The notes below the pieces were generated by a model that was not told the DNA's origin, searched no databases, and saw only the letters and a list, made by a program, of their open reading frames with translations. Of a DNA stretch of 35,278 nucleotides, positions 25,227 through 35,167 are shown piece after piece; positions within the stretch are counted from its first letter, which is position 1, and each line of letters starts with the position of its first letter. The stretch spans positions 1-35,278 of the forward strand of contig NZ_JAQVNX010000014.1 of NCBI RefSeq assembly GCF_028702905.1, read 5' to 3'. Origin of the DNA: Methanofollis sp. Its GTDB lineage: Archaea > Halobacteriota > Methanomicrobia > Methanomicrobiales > Methanofollaceae. A program made the position numbers and the translations under genes.

Positions 25227-27008
25227 ATGCGCTCCATCCCCCCTCATTCCATACTTTTCGGTATCGTTCTGGCGGCGATCGTCCTTGCGGCTCCCGTATC
25301 GGCAGTCTATGATTTCGAAGGCATCCCTCTCGACGTGGTCGCGCAGGGGGAGGTGCAGGGCGACGTCCTCACCTTCGGGACCTACGGACTCGTGGCCCCT
25401 CCCCAGGAGTTGTCCTTTTCCCTCCCTTCAAGGCCCGTATGGGCCCGCGTCTACACCGGCGTCTGGGGAGGGACAGAACGGTATACCGGATGGGAAGAAC
25501 TTACCGTCAATAACGGCGTCCCGGTCAGGAGGAATCTCTTCGGGATAGACGATCGCCATGACGAGACCTATGTGACCGGCTATGGCGTCTACTGGATCGC
25601 GCACGACTGTACGACCGCGCTTCACGGCGGAAAGAACACGATCTCTCTTGCGACCAGCAGGGGCCAGGCCGAGAGCAAGATCGACGGCCGGGTCTATGGC
25701 ATCTTCGTCGTCGCCGTTGTGGAAGATAAATTTGGGCCTGTCACGAAGTACTGGATCGCCGAAGGAAACGAGAACCTCCATGGCGAGGGCTGGGCCGGCA
25801 CCAACCCCACCAGGCACGACAGTTGCGAGGTCTCCTTCGACCGGGCCGACCCGGCGGTTCTGACCGGTGCAAATCTCTCCATTCTCCTTCTGGCCTCGAC
25901 GAAGGGACAGCCCGACTATGTCGTCTTCAACGGGCAGGACCTCGGCGTCCCTCCGGCCGATATGTCGAATTATCCCGACGGCGCCCTGGATATCGGTGAC
26001 GAACGATGCGGTAATGCCATGGGCGGGGCCGGGACCGATACCCGGTACGTCGATTTCGAGACCTTCCCTGTCGGCGCTCTTCTCAAAGAGAATAACACCA
26101 TTCTCTTCGAGCGTGGGCGGGACCTGGACGGCGACGGCGTCATCACCACGACAGGAACGAAGCCCGAAGGCGAGGATTATATCCACCCCAGCATTGCCAT
26201 TCTCACCGCCAGAGTGTCCGGCACACAGAGCGGTTCCGACATTACGGTCGACACGCCGCGGGTGAAAGGGGCCTATGCCGGCGAGGAGGCCACGGTGCTT
26301 GCGACCGTGAGGAACTACGGGTCGAAGCCCGCCGGAAAGATCCCGGTGACCTTCTCGGTCGACGGAAAAGTTGTGCAGACCGTTGCCGCCGACCCGGCCG
26401 CGTCGGGCGTCCAGGAGGTCCGGGCGAACATGACCCTTGCCGAAGGCCGGCGCACGATCTCCGTGCGGGCCGGAGAGAGTGCCGAAGCCTCGGTCCAGGT
26501 CAGGGTCGGAACGATCCCCGACCTTTCGGTGCGCATCGGGGCGCCGGTGAGCGCGGGGGCCGGGACGACCGGAAGCCAGCAGTCGCCTCTTCCCCTCTTT
26601 GCCGCGTGTGCGGGGTTGTTTATCGCCGCGTTCCTGGTGCGGCGCCCGCCCGGTGGTAAGTGTGCCGCCGTCCTCATTGCGGGGGCGGTCATTGTCTCTT
26701 CATGCCCGCTGATCGCGCCGCCGGCGGCCGCCGCCGGGTATGCGGACTATACCGTGCCGGTCACGATCACGAACAGCGGCGGGAGCGACGCGCCCTCCTT
26801 CGACCTCACCATCTATCTTGACGGTGCGAGAGCAGCAGTGAAACACATCGACGACGGCGTGAAGGCCGGGGAGACGGTCACGATCGATGTCCCGCTCTAT
26901 ACGACGCCCGGTAAGCACCGGCTCAGGATCGTCGCGGACGAGAGCGGTGCGGTCAGGGATGCGAACCCGGGGAACAATGCCGCGGAGGGCGACTATGTCT
27001 TCCCGTAA
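25227..27008 (+). CDS. Secreted DUF3344 protein with two CARDB-like domains and a membrane hairpin
   Basis: The 593-residue protein has a signal segment (about residues 7-27, ending APVSA), then a DUF3344 domain opening with GIPLDVVAQGEVQGDVLTFG and continuing through WARVYTGVWGG, KYWIAEGNENLHG and the DGALDIGDERCGNAMG region. A CARDB-like Ig-fold follows at about 337-425 (VLATVRNYGSKPAGKIPVTF). Then come two membrane segments, 455-472 and 479-497, joined by the positively charged RRPPGGK, and a second CARDB-like domain (504-593, VPVTITNSGGSDAPSF). Both CARDB-like domains would lie outside the cell with a hairpin in the membrane between them. The last 14 bases overlap the next gene. DUF3344 has no known function. 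Confidence 0.8.
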   Translation: MRSIPPHSILFGIVLAAIVLAAPVSAVYDFEGIPLDVVAQGEVQGDVLTFGTYGLVAPPQELSFSLPSRPVWARVYTGVWGGTERYTGWEELTVNNGVPVRRNLFGIDDRHDETYVTGYGVYWIAHDCTTALHGGKNTISLATSRGQAESKIDGRVYGIFVVAVVEDKFGPVTKYWIAEGNENLHGEGWAGTNPTRHDSCEVSFDRADPAVLTGANLSILLLASTKGQPDYVVFNGQDLGVPPADMSNYPDGALDIGDERCGNAMGGAGTDTRYVDFETFPVGALLKENNTILFERGRDLDGDGVITTTGTKPEGEDYIHPSIAILTARVSGTQSGSDITVDTPRVKGAYAGEEATVLATVRNYGSKPAGKIPVTFSVDGKVVQTVAADPAASGVQEVRANMTLAEGRRTISVRAGESAEASVQVRVGTIPDLSVRIGAPVSAGAGTTGSQQSPLPLFAACAGLFIAAFLVRRPPGGKCAAVLIAGAVIVSSCPLIAPPAAAAGYADYTVPVTITNSGGSDAPSFDLTIYLDGARAAVKHIDDGVKAGETVTIDVPLYTTPGKHRLRIVADESGAVRDANPGNNAAEGDYVFP

Positions 27009-27969
27009 GATCGCGGCGCTCGTCGCCCTGGTCGTGCTCCTCTCTCTCCTCGCCCCCGCGTCGGCCACCTATGCCGGGGACCACCCCCTCGACACGGCGC
27101 TCCACGACGAGTTCAGGGGCGATTATATCTTTACTGCGGGGAACGGCACATATAGCGGCGCCGTCAAGCCCGGGGGCAGATATGCCGTCGCATATGACTT
27201 CGAACTCCCTCTCAACGCGACGGTCAGGTACCAGCGCCTCTATGTCTACTGGTCCTGGAGCAAGATCGACCAGAAGGCGATCTACCCTGCGATCTCGGTC
27301 ACCCGCACGGATACGGGCGAGCAGGTGAACAGGACCGGGAGATATGCAGACTCCAAGGGTTTCGTGAGCAGCAACGACTTCTTCTCCGGCATGGACATCT
27401 TCGAGACCGGTGGCGTCGAACCCGGGAAGAACACTTTTTCCGTCGTCCTGGAAAACACGGCCGACGACAACCGGACCTTCGTCGTCCAGGGGATCGGGGT
27501 GCTCGCGGTCTACGAGAACCCCTCGTCGCCTGAAGCGATCGTCTGGGTCAAGGAGGGGGCCGACCTCCTGTACAGCAACTATGGGATCACGCCCGCGATG
27601 GCGACAGGCCGGATCGACTTCGAAGGGACGATCGACCGGTCCTCCCTCTCGTCGGCCGAACTCCTGCTCGTCGCCCCTTCCGGTGGGTACACGCGGGAGA
27701 ATATCCCGGTGATCAACCGCCTCTTCGTGAACCGCGAGGGCGAGTCCAGCATGCCGTCCTTCTTCGAAGCGATCATTTCCGCCGTCTTCCCGGGATCGAA
27801 TGGGAAGGAATGGGTGAACGTCTTCGACTCCGACGAAACGAAGCAGGTCGGGATCGACCGGCGGGACGTCCTCCCGTACCTGCGGTCTGAAAACAATTTT
27901 GCTGCCGTGCAGGACGAGAAAGACTATCTTGTCCTGACAAATGCCGTTCTCAGGCTGGAACGGAGGTGA
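26995..27969 (+). CDS. Secreted DUF3344-type protein
   Basis: The 324-residue product starts with a signal segment (about residues 5-23, ending APASA), followed by DHPLDTALHDEFRGDYIF, the same pattern as the DUF3344 openings of its neighbours, then RYQRLYVYWSW and VVQGIGVLAVYENP, which match their cores. It has no membrane anchor, PEGA or CARDB domain, so it is probably released or bound to a partner. The ATG at 26995 lies 14 bases inside the previous gene with GGAGG six bases upstream. The DUF3344 assignment is by internal comparison with the paralogues here. Confidence 0.72.
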   Translation: MSSRKIAALVALVVLLSLLAPASATYAGDHPLDTALHDEFRGDYIFTAGNGTYSGAVKPGGRYAVAYDFELPLNATVRYQRLYVYWSWSKIDQKAIYPAISVTRTDTGEQVNRTGRYADSKGFVSSNDFFSGMDIFETGGVEPGKNTFSVVLENTADDNRTFVVQGIGVLAVYENPSSPEAIVWVKEGADLLYSNYGITPAMATGRIDFEGTIDRSSLSSAELLLVAPSGGYTRENIPVINRLFVNREGESSMPSFFEAIISAVFPGSNGKEWVNVFDSDETKQVGIDRRDVLPYLRSENNFAAVQDEKDYLVLTNAVLRLERR

Positions 27970-27973
27970 TCAG

Positions 27974-28638
<665 letters not shown>

Positions 28639-28642
<4 letters not shown>

Positions 28643-29862
28643 AAATGGAGAAATTTCTTGAGTACCTGAAGATTTCGGCACGGCAGGTGTCGCGGAAACG
28701 GATGCGCGTGCTGCTGACCGCCCTCGGCATCGCGATCGGTGTCGCGGCAGTGGTGGGGACAGTCTCCCTCGGGGAAGGGATCCGCTACCAGGCGGTGGAG
28801 GCGATCAAGGACCAGACAGACCTGACCCTCATCGAGGCGACGGCCGATATGCGGGGGGGGACGCTCCAGTTGATCACCCCGGCGAAGATCGACGAAATTT
28901 CGAGTCTATCGCATATAGGGGCGTCTTCGGCGATTGTCAGGGGCGCCTATGCGACAAAACGACAGACCTATCTCGGGGTCGTGGGCGTGGACCCGGGCGG
29001 TATCGGCGGGGTGATCCAGCCGAAGTACCTTAAAGGAGTACCTTTCGAGGCCGGGACGCGGCAGGCTGTCCTCGGTCACGACCTTGCCGAGTCCCTCCAG
29101 CGGTACGAAGGGATACGCCTGGGCGACACGATCCCGATCCTGGTCCGCGAGTACGACGAGAGCGGCATGCCCGTCGACACCGAGGTGGACTTCACCCTTG
29201 TCGGCGTCCTGCAGGAGCGGGACGACCAGTTCGACCAGGTGATGCTCATCGACCGCGGTGTCGCGCAGGAACTCCGCGGCGATGCGGCGTCGTTCGACGG
29301 CGTCCTTGTCAGGGTTGATAGTCCTGATACGGTCTTCTCCGTCGTGGACGGGATCAAGGGTCTCGGGCTCACCGCCACCGGAGCGTTCGAGCAGATCGAG
29401 TCGGTGAACAAACTTATGGACGTGGTCGTCCTGCTCCTTGCGTTCTTTGCGGGCGTGGCCCTGATCGTGGGGGCGCTGATGATCATGAACACGATGATCA
29501 CGTCGGTCTTCGAACGGACCCGGGAGATCGGGATCACGATGGCCGTCGGTGCGTCGTCGGGCGACGTGGTCAGGCTCATCCTCTATGAGTGCCTGTTTAT
29601 CGGCCTGATCGGCGGGGTGCTCGGGGACCTGCTCGGCATCGCTTTTGCGGGTGCGATCAATCTCGTCGGGAAACCGTTCATCATCGCGCAACTCGGCGAC
29701 ACCTTTGCCACGTTTGCCGATACCGATATCACCATGGTCACGCCCGGGATTCTCCTGCTCGGCATCGTCATCGCCATCGCCCTCTCCCAGATCTCGGGTT
29801 TCTATCCGGCGTTGAAGGCGGCAAAACTCGATCCCGTGGCGGCGATCAGGACGGGGGTGTAA
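28639..29862 (+). CDS. ABC transporter permease, MacB/FtsX type
   Basis: This 407-residue permease has the four-helix MacB layout: one helix at about residues 24-46 after the basic ARQVSRKRMR start, a large extracytoplasmic MacB periplasmic-core-like domain (about 50-255), then three helices at about 260-288, 319-341 and 365-390. TREIGITMAVGAS between the second and third helices is the conserved coupling loop of FtsX-family permeases, and ALKAAKLDPVAAIR closes the protein. Together with the ATPase it forms a MacB-like complex. In archaea there is no outer membrane, so the partner should be a surface or membrane-anchored protein; the flanking DUF3344 proteins are candidates by position. Confidence 0.92.
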
Positions 29863-29864
29863 AG

Positions 29865-32800
29865 ATGGCCCCTATGGAAAGAGCGGCGTGTCTTCTCCTC
29901 CTCCTGCTCCTGTTGCCCGTCTGTGCGGCCGCAGACCAGTACGTGGGCGGGATCCCGCTCACGACCGTCGAAGACGGCGTCGTGTCCGGGGGGGTCTATG
30001 TACGCTCCTTCGTCGGCAAGGCGAACGAGCGTGACGTCTCGGAGACGTTCACCCTCCCGGAGTACACGACGGTCAAATGGGCCCGCCTCTATACCTCCGT
30101 CTACTGCGGCCATATGCAGAACAACTACGAACACCGGGCGACCGTCCAGTTCGACGGCGGCAGCGGCATGCGGACGCTGGGCGTCGAAGACCTGCGGGTG
30201 CCGTACTCCTTCCCGATCGATGAGGGAACAGGGCCGGTCGCGGTGAACGATCACTGCAACCGTGTGACGAGCGACTACCTGATGTGGTACGACGTCACCG
30301 ACGCCATCAGGAAAGGAACGGTGACGGCCCATGTGAAGACCGAACAGCCCGAAGGGTTCAAGGGTACTTTCGACGGCAGGATCAAGATCGTCACCCTGGT
30401 CGTCGCCTACGATGATGGTGACGGTGACGAAGTGTATTACTGGGTGAACCAGGGCCACGATGTCCATTCGTACTATGTCGAGGAGTACCTCGGCGAGACG
30501 TACGAGGGCGAGACGACTTTTGACACCGCTGTTCTCCCCGAAGACGACGAACGGGAGTATGCGGCGGATCTTTCGATCGTCCACATGGCGAGTCAGGTCG
30601 GAGAGTTTTCTTTCAATGACGAGGATCTCGATGCAGATCCATCCCAGGGGGCCTATTCCGGATACCAGACCTGGGACGTCACCGCCGAGATCTCGCCGGA
30701 GAAGAGCAGCGAACTCACCTACACCCGCGACCTGAGCGTCTCCGGGAGCGGTGGGGGATATCTGGGTGCGTTCTTCAAGATCCCGCTGGCCGTTCTCACG
30801 GTGAAGTATCCTGAGAAGGATGTCGGGGGCCTCGCGGTGACCTCGTCCCCTGCCGGTGCGACGATCGTCCTTGACGACGAACAGACCTCGCGGGTCACGA
30901 ATGCGACGATCAACGGCATCGCCGCGGGAGACCACATGGTCAGGGTCGAACTGGACCGGTACCGCATCCCCGACGACCGCTCCGTCGAGGTGAAGAAGGG
31001 TGCGAATACTACGGTCCACTTTGATCTCCAGCCGATCACCGGGAGCATCGAGGTGACGTCCGAGCCGTCGGGGGCGTGGGTGTACCTCGACGGCGGGGGA
31101 TATAATAATCAGAATATGTCGGTTCAGACGCCGGCGACCCTGGACGGTCTCATCATCGGGGAATATACGGTAGAGGCACGTCTGAACGGTCAATGTTCAT
31201 ATAAGACCGTGCCTGTCCTGGAGGACGAGACAGCTGTCGTGGACCTGGTGTTCGGGTCGTCCGGGGGCGATTCGGATGGCTCCATACCCGACTACGGCTA
31301 TACCGGGATGCCGCTGAAGACGTACCAGACCGGGACGCTCCATGGGAATGTCTCGTATTATGAGTTCAGCAGTTATACCGGCCTTATCCATGCCGGAGAG
31401 AGCAGGGAGTTTTCCATCGATATTCCCTCGAATGATACGGTCGGGCTGGCCAGACTGTACATCTATACGACGTGGGGGCATGACGAGACGCTCAAGAAAG
31501 GAACGGAGCAGAGGATCACCCTGAAGGTCGACGGTATTGTTTTCCCGGCAGACAGGGTGTACGGCGACAGGAAAAACGAGGGGGTCTATGATTATCTCCT
31601 GGAAACCTTCGCCTATAATGTGACCTGCATGAAGGGCGGCGTGGCGGGTACGCATACGGTGACGGTCACGAACGACGGGCGGAAGGACGACGTCTTCGCG
31701 ACCTACGGTGTCGGCGTCCTTGTCGTCACCGAGGATCCGGCCCTCCCCGAGATTACCTACTGGATCGATGAAGGTTCCGATACCCTCTATGCGAACCCCG
31801 ACTTCGGGACGACGAACGACGACTGCATCACGACGGCACCGTTCAACGGCACGGTCGTTCTCTCCGGGATCGGGACTGCCCGGCTGATTCTCATATCGAC
31901 GGCAGCGTCGGGAGAGGATAACGACGAGCACAGGATCACATTCAACGACGGCGAGTGGTTCAATCTCCTCACCGGCGGTTCGTCGGCGATCAGCGTCGCA
32001 GAACTGGATGTCAGGCCCTATCTTGTGACGTCGGGAAACCTGGCCGGGATCCAGAGTTACATCACCACGACGAAGGGCGACTATATGGAGAACAGGGGTG
32101 CCGTCCTGGTCGTCAGAAAGGGAGGTGCCGTGGCCGGCAACGAGACCACGGTGAGCGAGACCGAGACGGCCACAGTGAAGAGGCCGTCCGCCGGGAGCAA
32201 CACGCGGGTCGCGCTCAACGAGTCGGGAGGACGTCTGGGTGCGACGCGTCTCCTCTCCGATGACGGCACTTTCGAAGTTTTTATTCCCGAGGGAACGGTG
32301 ATCACCGATGATGCGGGGAAACGCGTCACGGTGCTGACGCTGAAATCGTCGTGGGTCGGCGATAACTGGTCCTGTACGATCGGGGATGCGGATCTGCAGA
32401 CTGACATTTCCCTTCTGCTGGTCGTCCATACGGGCCGCCTCAACCTCTCCGGCACCTTCGGTCTCCTCGGGCCTGATGGGCACACCGTCGAGACGACGTC
32501 CGAGGAGAGCGATCTTTCTGCCAGGATTACGCGGGGCGGCGTCTATACCCTGGTGCCCGGCGGCAAGGAACAGCCTGAAAAGACTTTCGCGGATCAGGTG
32601 TCCGATTTCTTCGGGGGCGTCGTCACGGCTATTCTTGGCATCTTCGGCGTCCATGCCGAAGAGAAGGTCGTGTCGGTGGAGAGGAACGAAACTGTGCCGA
32701 CGGTAGTCGAGACGATTGCCCCTGCCGCGACCGAAACGCCGGTCGATATATCCTCGATGACGTTTGCGGTCTCGCTTCTTTCGAACCCGCCGGGGGCCCT

Positions 32801-33899
32801 GGTCGATCTCGACGGGGAGTATCTCGGGAAGACGACGCCGGTGACGATCACGGCCGCCGGGGGAGATCATGTGGTGAGGATGAGGCTGGAAGGTGCCGAT
32901 CCCGTGGAAAAGACGATCCATCTTGCACATGACGACGAACTTGCCCTCGATTTCGAGACGATTGGGGGCCAGCAGTTCGATCTCGATTCGTTACGTGCGT
33001 GGGACGCGAACCGGTACGGCGGGGTGTATGTTGACTCCTTCCCTGAGGGGGCCGAGATCTATGTGGACGGCAAGAAGACGGGAAGAAAGACGCCGTGGCT
33101 GGCGTACGGGTTGAAGGAGGGCCTGCACACGATTAAAGTGAAACTGGGCAAGGTGGAGTTTGCATCTGAAAAAGAAAGTGTATGGGTGCATAAAAATGCC
33201 GTCTCCTCGGTGACGTTCACCACCGGTCCGGAGGGGATCGCGTGTTCGATCTCCGTGGATTCGAATGGTCTCTCAGGATGCCCGTTCTCGGTGAAAGGCA
33301 GATATCTCGGGTATAAACTCCCGAAGAAGGTCGAGGTCGGCGGCGGGATCAACAGGTATGTCACGGTGTGCGTGAACGGGAGTTATATCTCGGAAAAAGT
33401 CTCGGATTTCATGGCATCAAACGGGACCCTGACGATCAGGAAGGATGTGCCGACGCCGTGTTCGGTCATGGTCGCCTCGAAACCTGTGGGAGCCGATATT
33501 TTTGTCGACGGGTTTGCGACGGGTGTTGCCACGCCCTATTGCATCGAAAATCTTTCCCCGGGGCGGCACCTGATCTCGGTCTCGAAACCAGGATATGCCC
33601 CGGCAGAGCGGACTGTCATGCTGGTGGGTGCGGCAACGTCTGGGCCGAGTGCGAACGTCGACCTGAGGATGGTCCCCTATGCGTACGGGTCGTTGACAGT
33701 TGACAGCACGTCGCCAGGTGCGAAGATCTACCTGTTTGGCAAGGATACCGGGGAGAAGACGCCGTTTTCGTTCTATTACATCCCGATCGGGTCGTACGAC
33801 GTGAAGGTGGTGAGCAAGGACGGGTCGAAGACGGTTGAGGACGTGGTGGTGGAGCCGTATACGAATACCGAATGCCGTGTGGACCTTTCAAAACAGTGA
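29865..33899 (+). CDS. Giant secreted DUF3344-PEGA protein
   Basis: This 1344-residue modular surface protein starts with a Leu-rich signal segment (about residues 5-23). A first DUF3344 domain covers about 25-320, with the opening GGIPLTTVEDGVVSGGVYV. Two PEGA-like repeats lie at 323-391 and 393-462, a second DUF3344 domain at 478-752, an unassigned beta-rich domain at 790-900, and a short hydrophobic stretch at 912-932 (FFGGVVTAILGIFG). Four more PEGA-like repeats lie at 965-1032, 1053-1119, 1201-1267 and 1274-1343, plus one degenerate copy at 1126-1198. Each repeat has the pattern SxPxGAxIxxDG, TP, GxHxVxV. There is no terminal anchor. The ATG at 29865 follows the permease stop by two bases; ATG at 29874 is possible. 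Confidence 0.85.
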   Translation: MAPMERAACLLLLLLLLPVCAAADQYVGGIPLTTVEDGVVSGGVYVRSFVGKANERDVSETFTLPEYTTVKWARLYTSVYCGHMQNNYEHRATVQFDGGSGMRTLGVEDLRVPYSFPIDEGTGPVAVNDHCNRVTSDYLMWYDVTDAIRKGTVTAHVKTEQPEGFKGTFDGRIKIVTLVVAYDDGDGDEVYYWVNQGHDVHSYYVEEYLGETYEGETTFDTAVLPEDDEREYAADLSIVHMASQVGEFSFNDEDLDADPSQGAYSGYQTWDVTAEISPEKSSELTYTRDLSVSGSGGGYLGAFFKIPLAVLTVKYPEKDVGGLAVTSSPAGATIVLDDEQTSRVTNATINGIAAGDHMVRVELDRYRIPDDRSVEVKKGANTTVHFDLQPITGSIEVTSEPSGAWVYLDGGGYNNQNMSVQTPATLDGLIIGEYTVEARLNGQCSYKTVPVLEDETAVVDLVFGSSGGDSDGSIPDYGYTGMPLKTYQTGTLHGNVSYYEFSSYTGLIHAGESREFSIDIPSNDTVGLARLYIYTTWGHDETLKKGTEQRITLKVDGIVFPADRVYGDRKNEGVYDYLLETFAYNVTCMKGGVAGTHTVTVTNDGRKDDVFATYGVGVLVVTEDPALPEITYWIDEGSDTLYANPDFGTTNDDCITTAPFNGTVVLSGIGTARLILISTAASGEDNDEHRITFNDGEWFNLLTGGSSAISVAELDVRPYLVTSGNLAGIQSYITTTKGDYMENRGAVLVVRKGGAVAGNETTVSETETATVKRPSAGSNTRVALNESGGRLGATRLLSDDGTFEVFIPEGTVITDDAGKRVTVLTLKSSWVGDNWSCTIGDADLQTDISLLLVVHTGRLNLSGTFGLLGPDGHTVETTSEESDLSARITRGGVYTLVPGGKEQPEKTFADQVSDFFGGVVTAILGIFGVHAEEKVVSVERNETVPTVVETIAPAATETPVDISSMTFAVSLLSNPPGALVDLDGEYLGKTTPVTITAAGGDHVVRMRLEGADPVEKTIHLAHDDELALDFETIGGQQFDLDSLRAWDANRYGGVYVDSFPEGAEIYVDGKKTGRKTPWLAYGLKEGLHTIKVKLGKVEFASEKESVWVHKNAVSSVTFTTGPEGIACSISVDSNGLSGCPFSVKGRYLGYKLPKKVEVGGGINRYVTVCVNGSYISEKVSDFMASNGTLTIRKDVPTPCSVMVASKPVGADIFVDGFATGVATPYCIENLSPGRHLISVSKPGYAPAERTVMLVGAATSGPSANVDLRMVPYAYGSLTVDSTSPGAKIYLFGKDTGEKTPFSFYYIPIGSYDVKVVSKDGSKTVEDVVVEPYTNTECRVDLSKQ

Positions 33900-34134
33900 A
33901 TTTTTGATCCATTTACCCCTTTTTTTGCGGAGGCGGTTCGGTCATCCCGTACGTTTCGTATGCTCCGCATTCCGTGCCGTTTATCTCAATTTTTTCACTA
34001 ATTGTAATACCAAATATAATAATAATAATCTGATCTGATACGAATAATATTATTTTATGTGTTGCTCGGTTGAGGTCCGGTGCCGGTGCGGCCCCCTGCC
34101 CCCCACGCATTGAAATGAAGTATGTGAGGTAAAA
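33900..34134 (+). promoter_or_regulatory. Terminator and promoter region between giant gene and pseudogene
   Basis: After the giant gene come T5 (33901-33905) and T7 (33920-33926), a likely terminator. The middle is strongly AT-rich. ATATTATTTTAT (34047-34058) is a good TATA box, predicting a leader of nearly 60 bases with TGAGGT just before the ATG at 34135. The signals of the decayed gene are thus intact. Confidence 0.5.
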
Positions 34135-34810
34135 ATGAAATCTGGCAGAATGTGCATGCTGGCGGTGCTCCTGATGGCGGCGCCGGTGGCGGCATGGCCG
34201 ACGAATTATTCCTATGACGGCTATACCCTTTTGACCAACGAAAGCGGCACCCTGAAAGGGTTCGTTTACATGGACAAAGAGCGCCGGGTCGTACCAGGAA
34301 CTCTCGAACACCTCCAGCGGTAGCGACACCACGCTCTCCGGCGAGGTGACCTCGAACATCGGCAATTACATCGTCAACGGCGACGTGACGGTGCTTGCGG
34401 TGCAGAAGAGTGCGTCGTATTATGATGAACAGGCTGAGATGGATCGTCTGTCTCATGTTGACACCGACTACGTGAAACCGGTCGTCGAACGGAAGGTCTG
34501 ACCACCAACCTCATTTTTGACCGGCGCGGGGAACCGGCCACTGGACGGCCTCCCCTTCCGGTTGCAGGACAGCATGTCGAGTGTGCGTCAGCACCTACGG
34601 CATTTTCCCCGAAGCGGTGGCCGAAAACCGGTCAAGATTGTAACGACACCTGCAACGGTGAACGCCGCCACCACCGCCGCAACGACAACTGCCCTCGCAA
34701 CAGAGTCCGGCGGTGTCACGCTGACCTCGATCGCCCGGGTCATTGTCGTTGCTGTGGCTATCGCAGGCAGGTATCTCTTCGTGAAGAGGCGCTCAACCTA
34801 TATTTTTTCG
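34135..34810 (+). pseudogene. Decayed secreted DUF3344 protein with C-terminal anchor
   Basis: Three pieces of one former protein are visible. The first (34135 to about 34275) has a signal segment MLAVLLMAAPVAAWP and a DUF3344-type opening (YDGYTLLTNESGTLKGFVYMD). The frame then shifts by one; the second piece, to TGA at 34499, reads TSNIGNYIVNGDVTVLAVQKS, like the end of a DUF3344 domain. The same frame continues beyond this stop into a third piece: a Thr/Ala-rich linker and a membrane segment (TSIARVIVVAVAIAGRYLF) followed by KRRS. The bulk of the DUF3344 domain between pieces one and two is missing. Thus one deletion/frameshift and one stop have broken it. Functional short products are not excluded. 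Confidence 0.75.
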
Positions 34811-35074
34811 GGGAAAGCGAGGCCGGATCAGATCCTTATCCGGCCATTTTCATTCCCATTTCAGTCGCAGAACTCTCTCATCGTAGTTATTAAAATTGCT
34901 AGTGAAGGTGCCAAAAATAACAATTAGAATAACAATGTTACGATCAAATGTGAATGATGTGAATATATATCATATCAAATGAAGAGTAGAACACTAATAA
35001 TTGACTCCATAACCGTCTGTCCGGCGATGGGGAACACAGGTGAATTTGGAATGCAAGACGGAGTTGAACGAAGT
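34811..35074. other. AT-rich intergenic region
   Basis: No gene is seen apart from in-frame codons upstream of the short signal-peptide frame at 35075. AATATATATC (34962-34971) is a good TATA box, predicting a transcript from about 34990 that would serve the short frame and the next DUF3344 gene. Confidence 0.5.
34962..34971 (+). promoter_or_regulatory. TATA box upstream of the last DUF3344 gene
   Basis: AATATATATC in an AT-rich setting; the predicted start near 34990 lies about 85 bases before the short frame at 35075 and about 180 before the gene at 35167. Confidence 0.45.
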
Positions 35075-35167
35075 ATGTCACGATTATTTCTGGTTCTTTG
35101 TATCGCTGCACTGCTGTGCATGACTGCGCTTGCTGCGCCTGCGAACAGTGTGGGAGAGTGGATGTGA
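35075..35167 (+). CDS. Very short signal-peptide-like frame (30 residues)
   Basis: The product would be a basic start, a hydrophobic core (LFLVLCIAALLCMTALAAP) and eight further residues. That is a complete secretion signal with almost nothing to secrete. Its TGA overlaps the ATG of the next gene (ATGA), as in a leader peptide that couples translation. It may be a remnant of another deleted surface-protein gene, or a true small peptide. An in-frame ATG at 34979 would add 32 unremarkable residues. Confidence 0.35.
   Translation: MSRLFLVLCIAALLCMTALAAPANSVGEWM

Noticed and set aside
31197-32930. A 577-codon leftward frame opposite the giant DUF3344-PEGA gene
   Set aside because: The rightward frame shows repeated PEGA motifs and is continuous with the operon; the leftward product has no recognisable domain.
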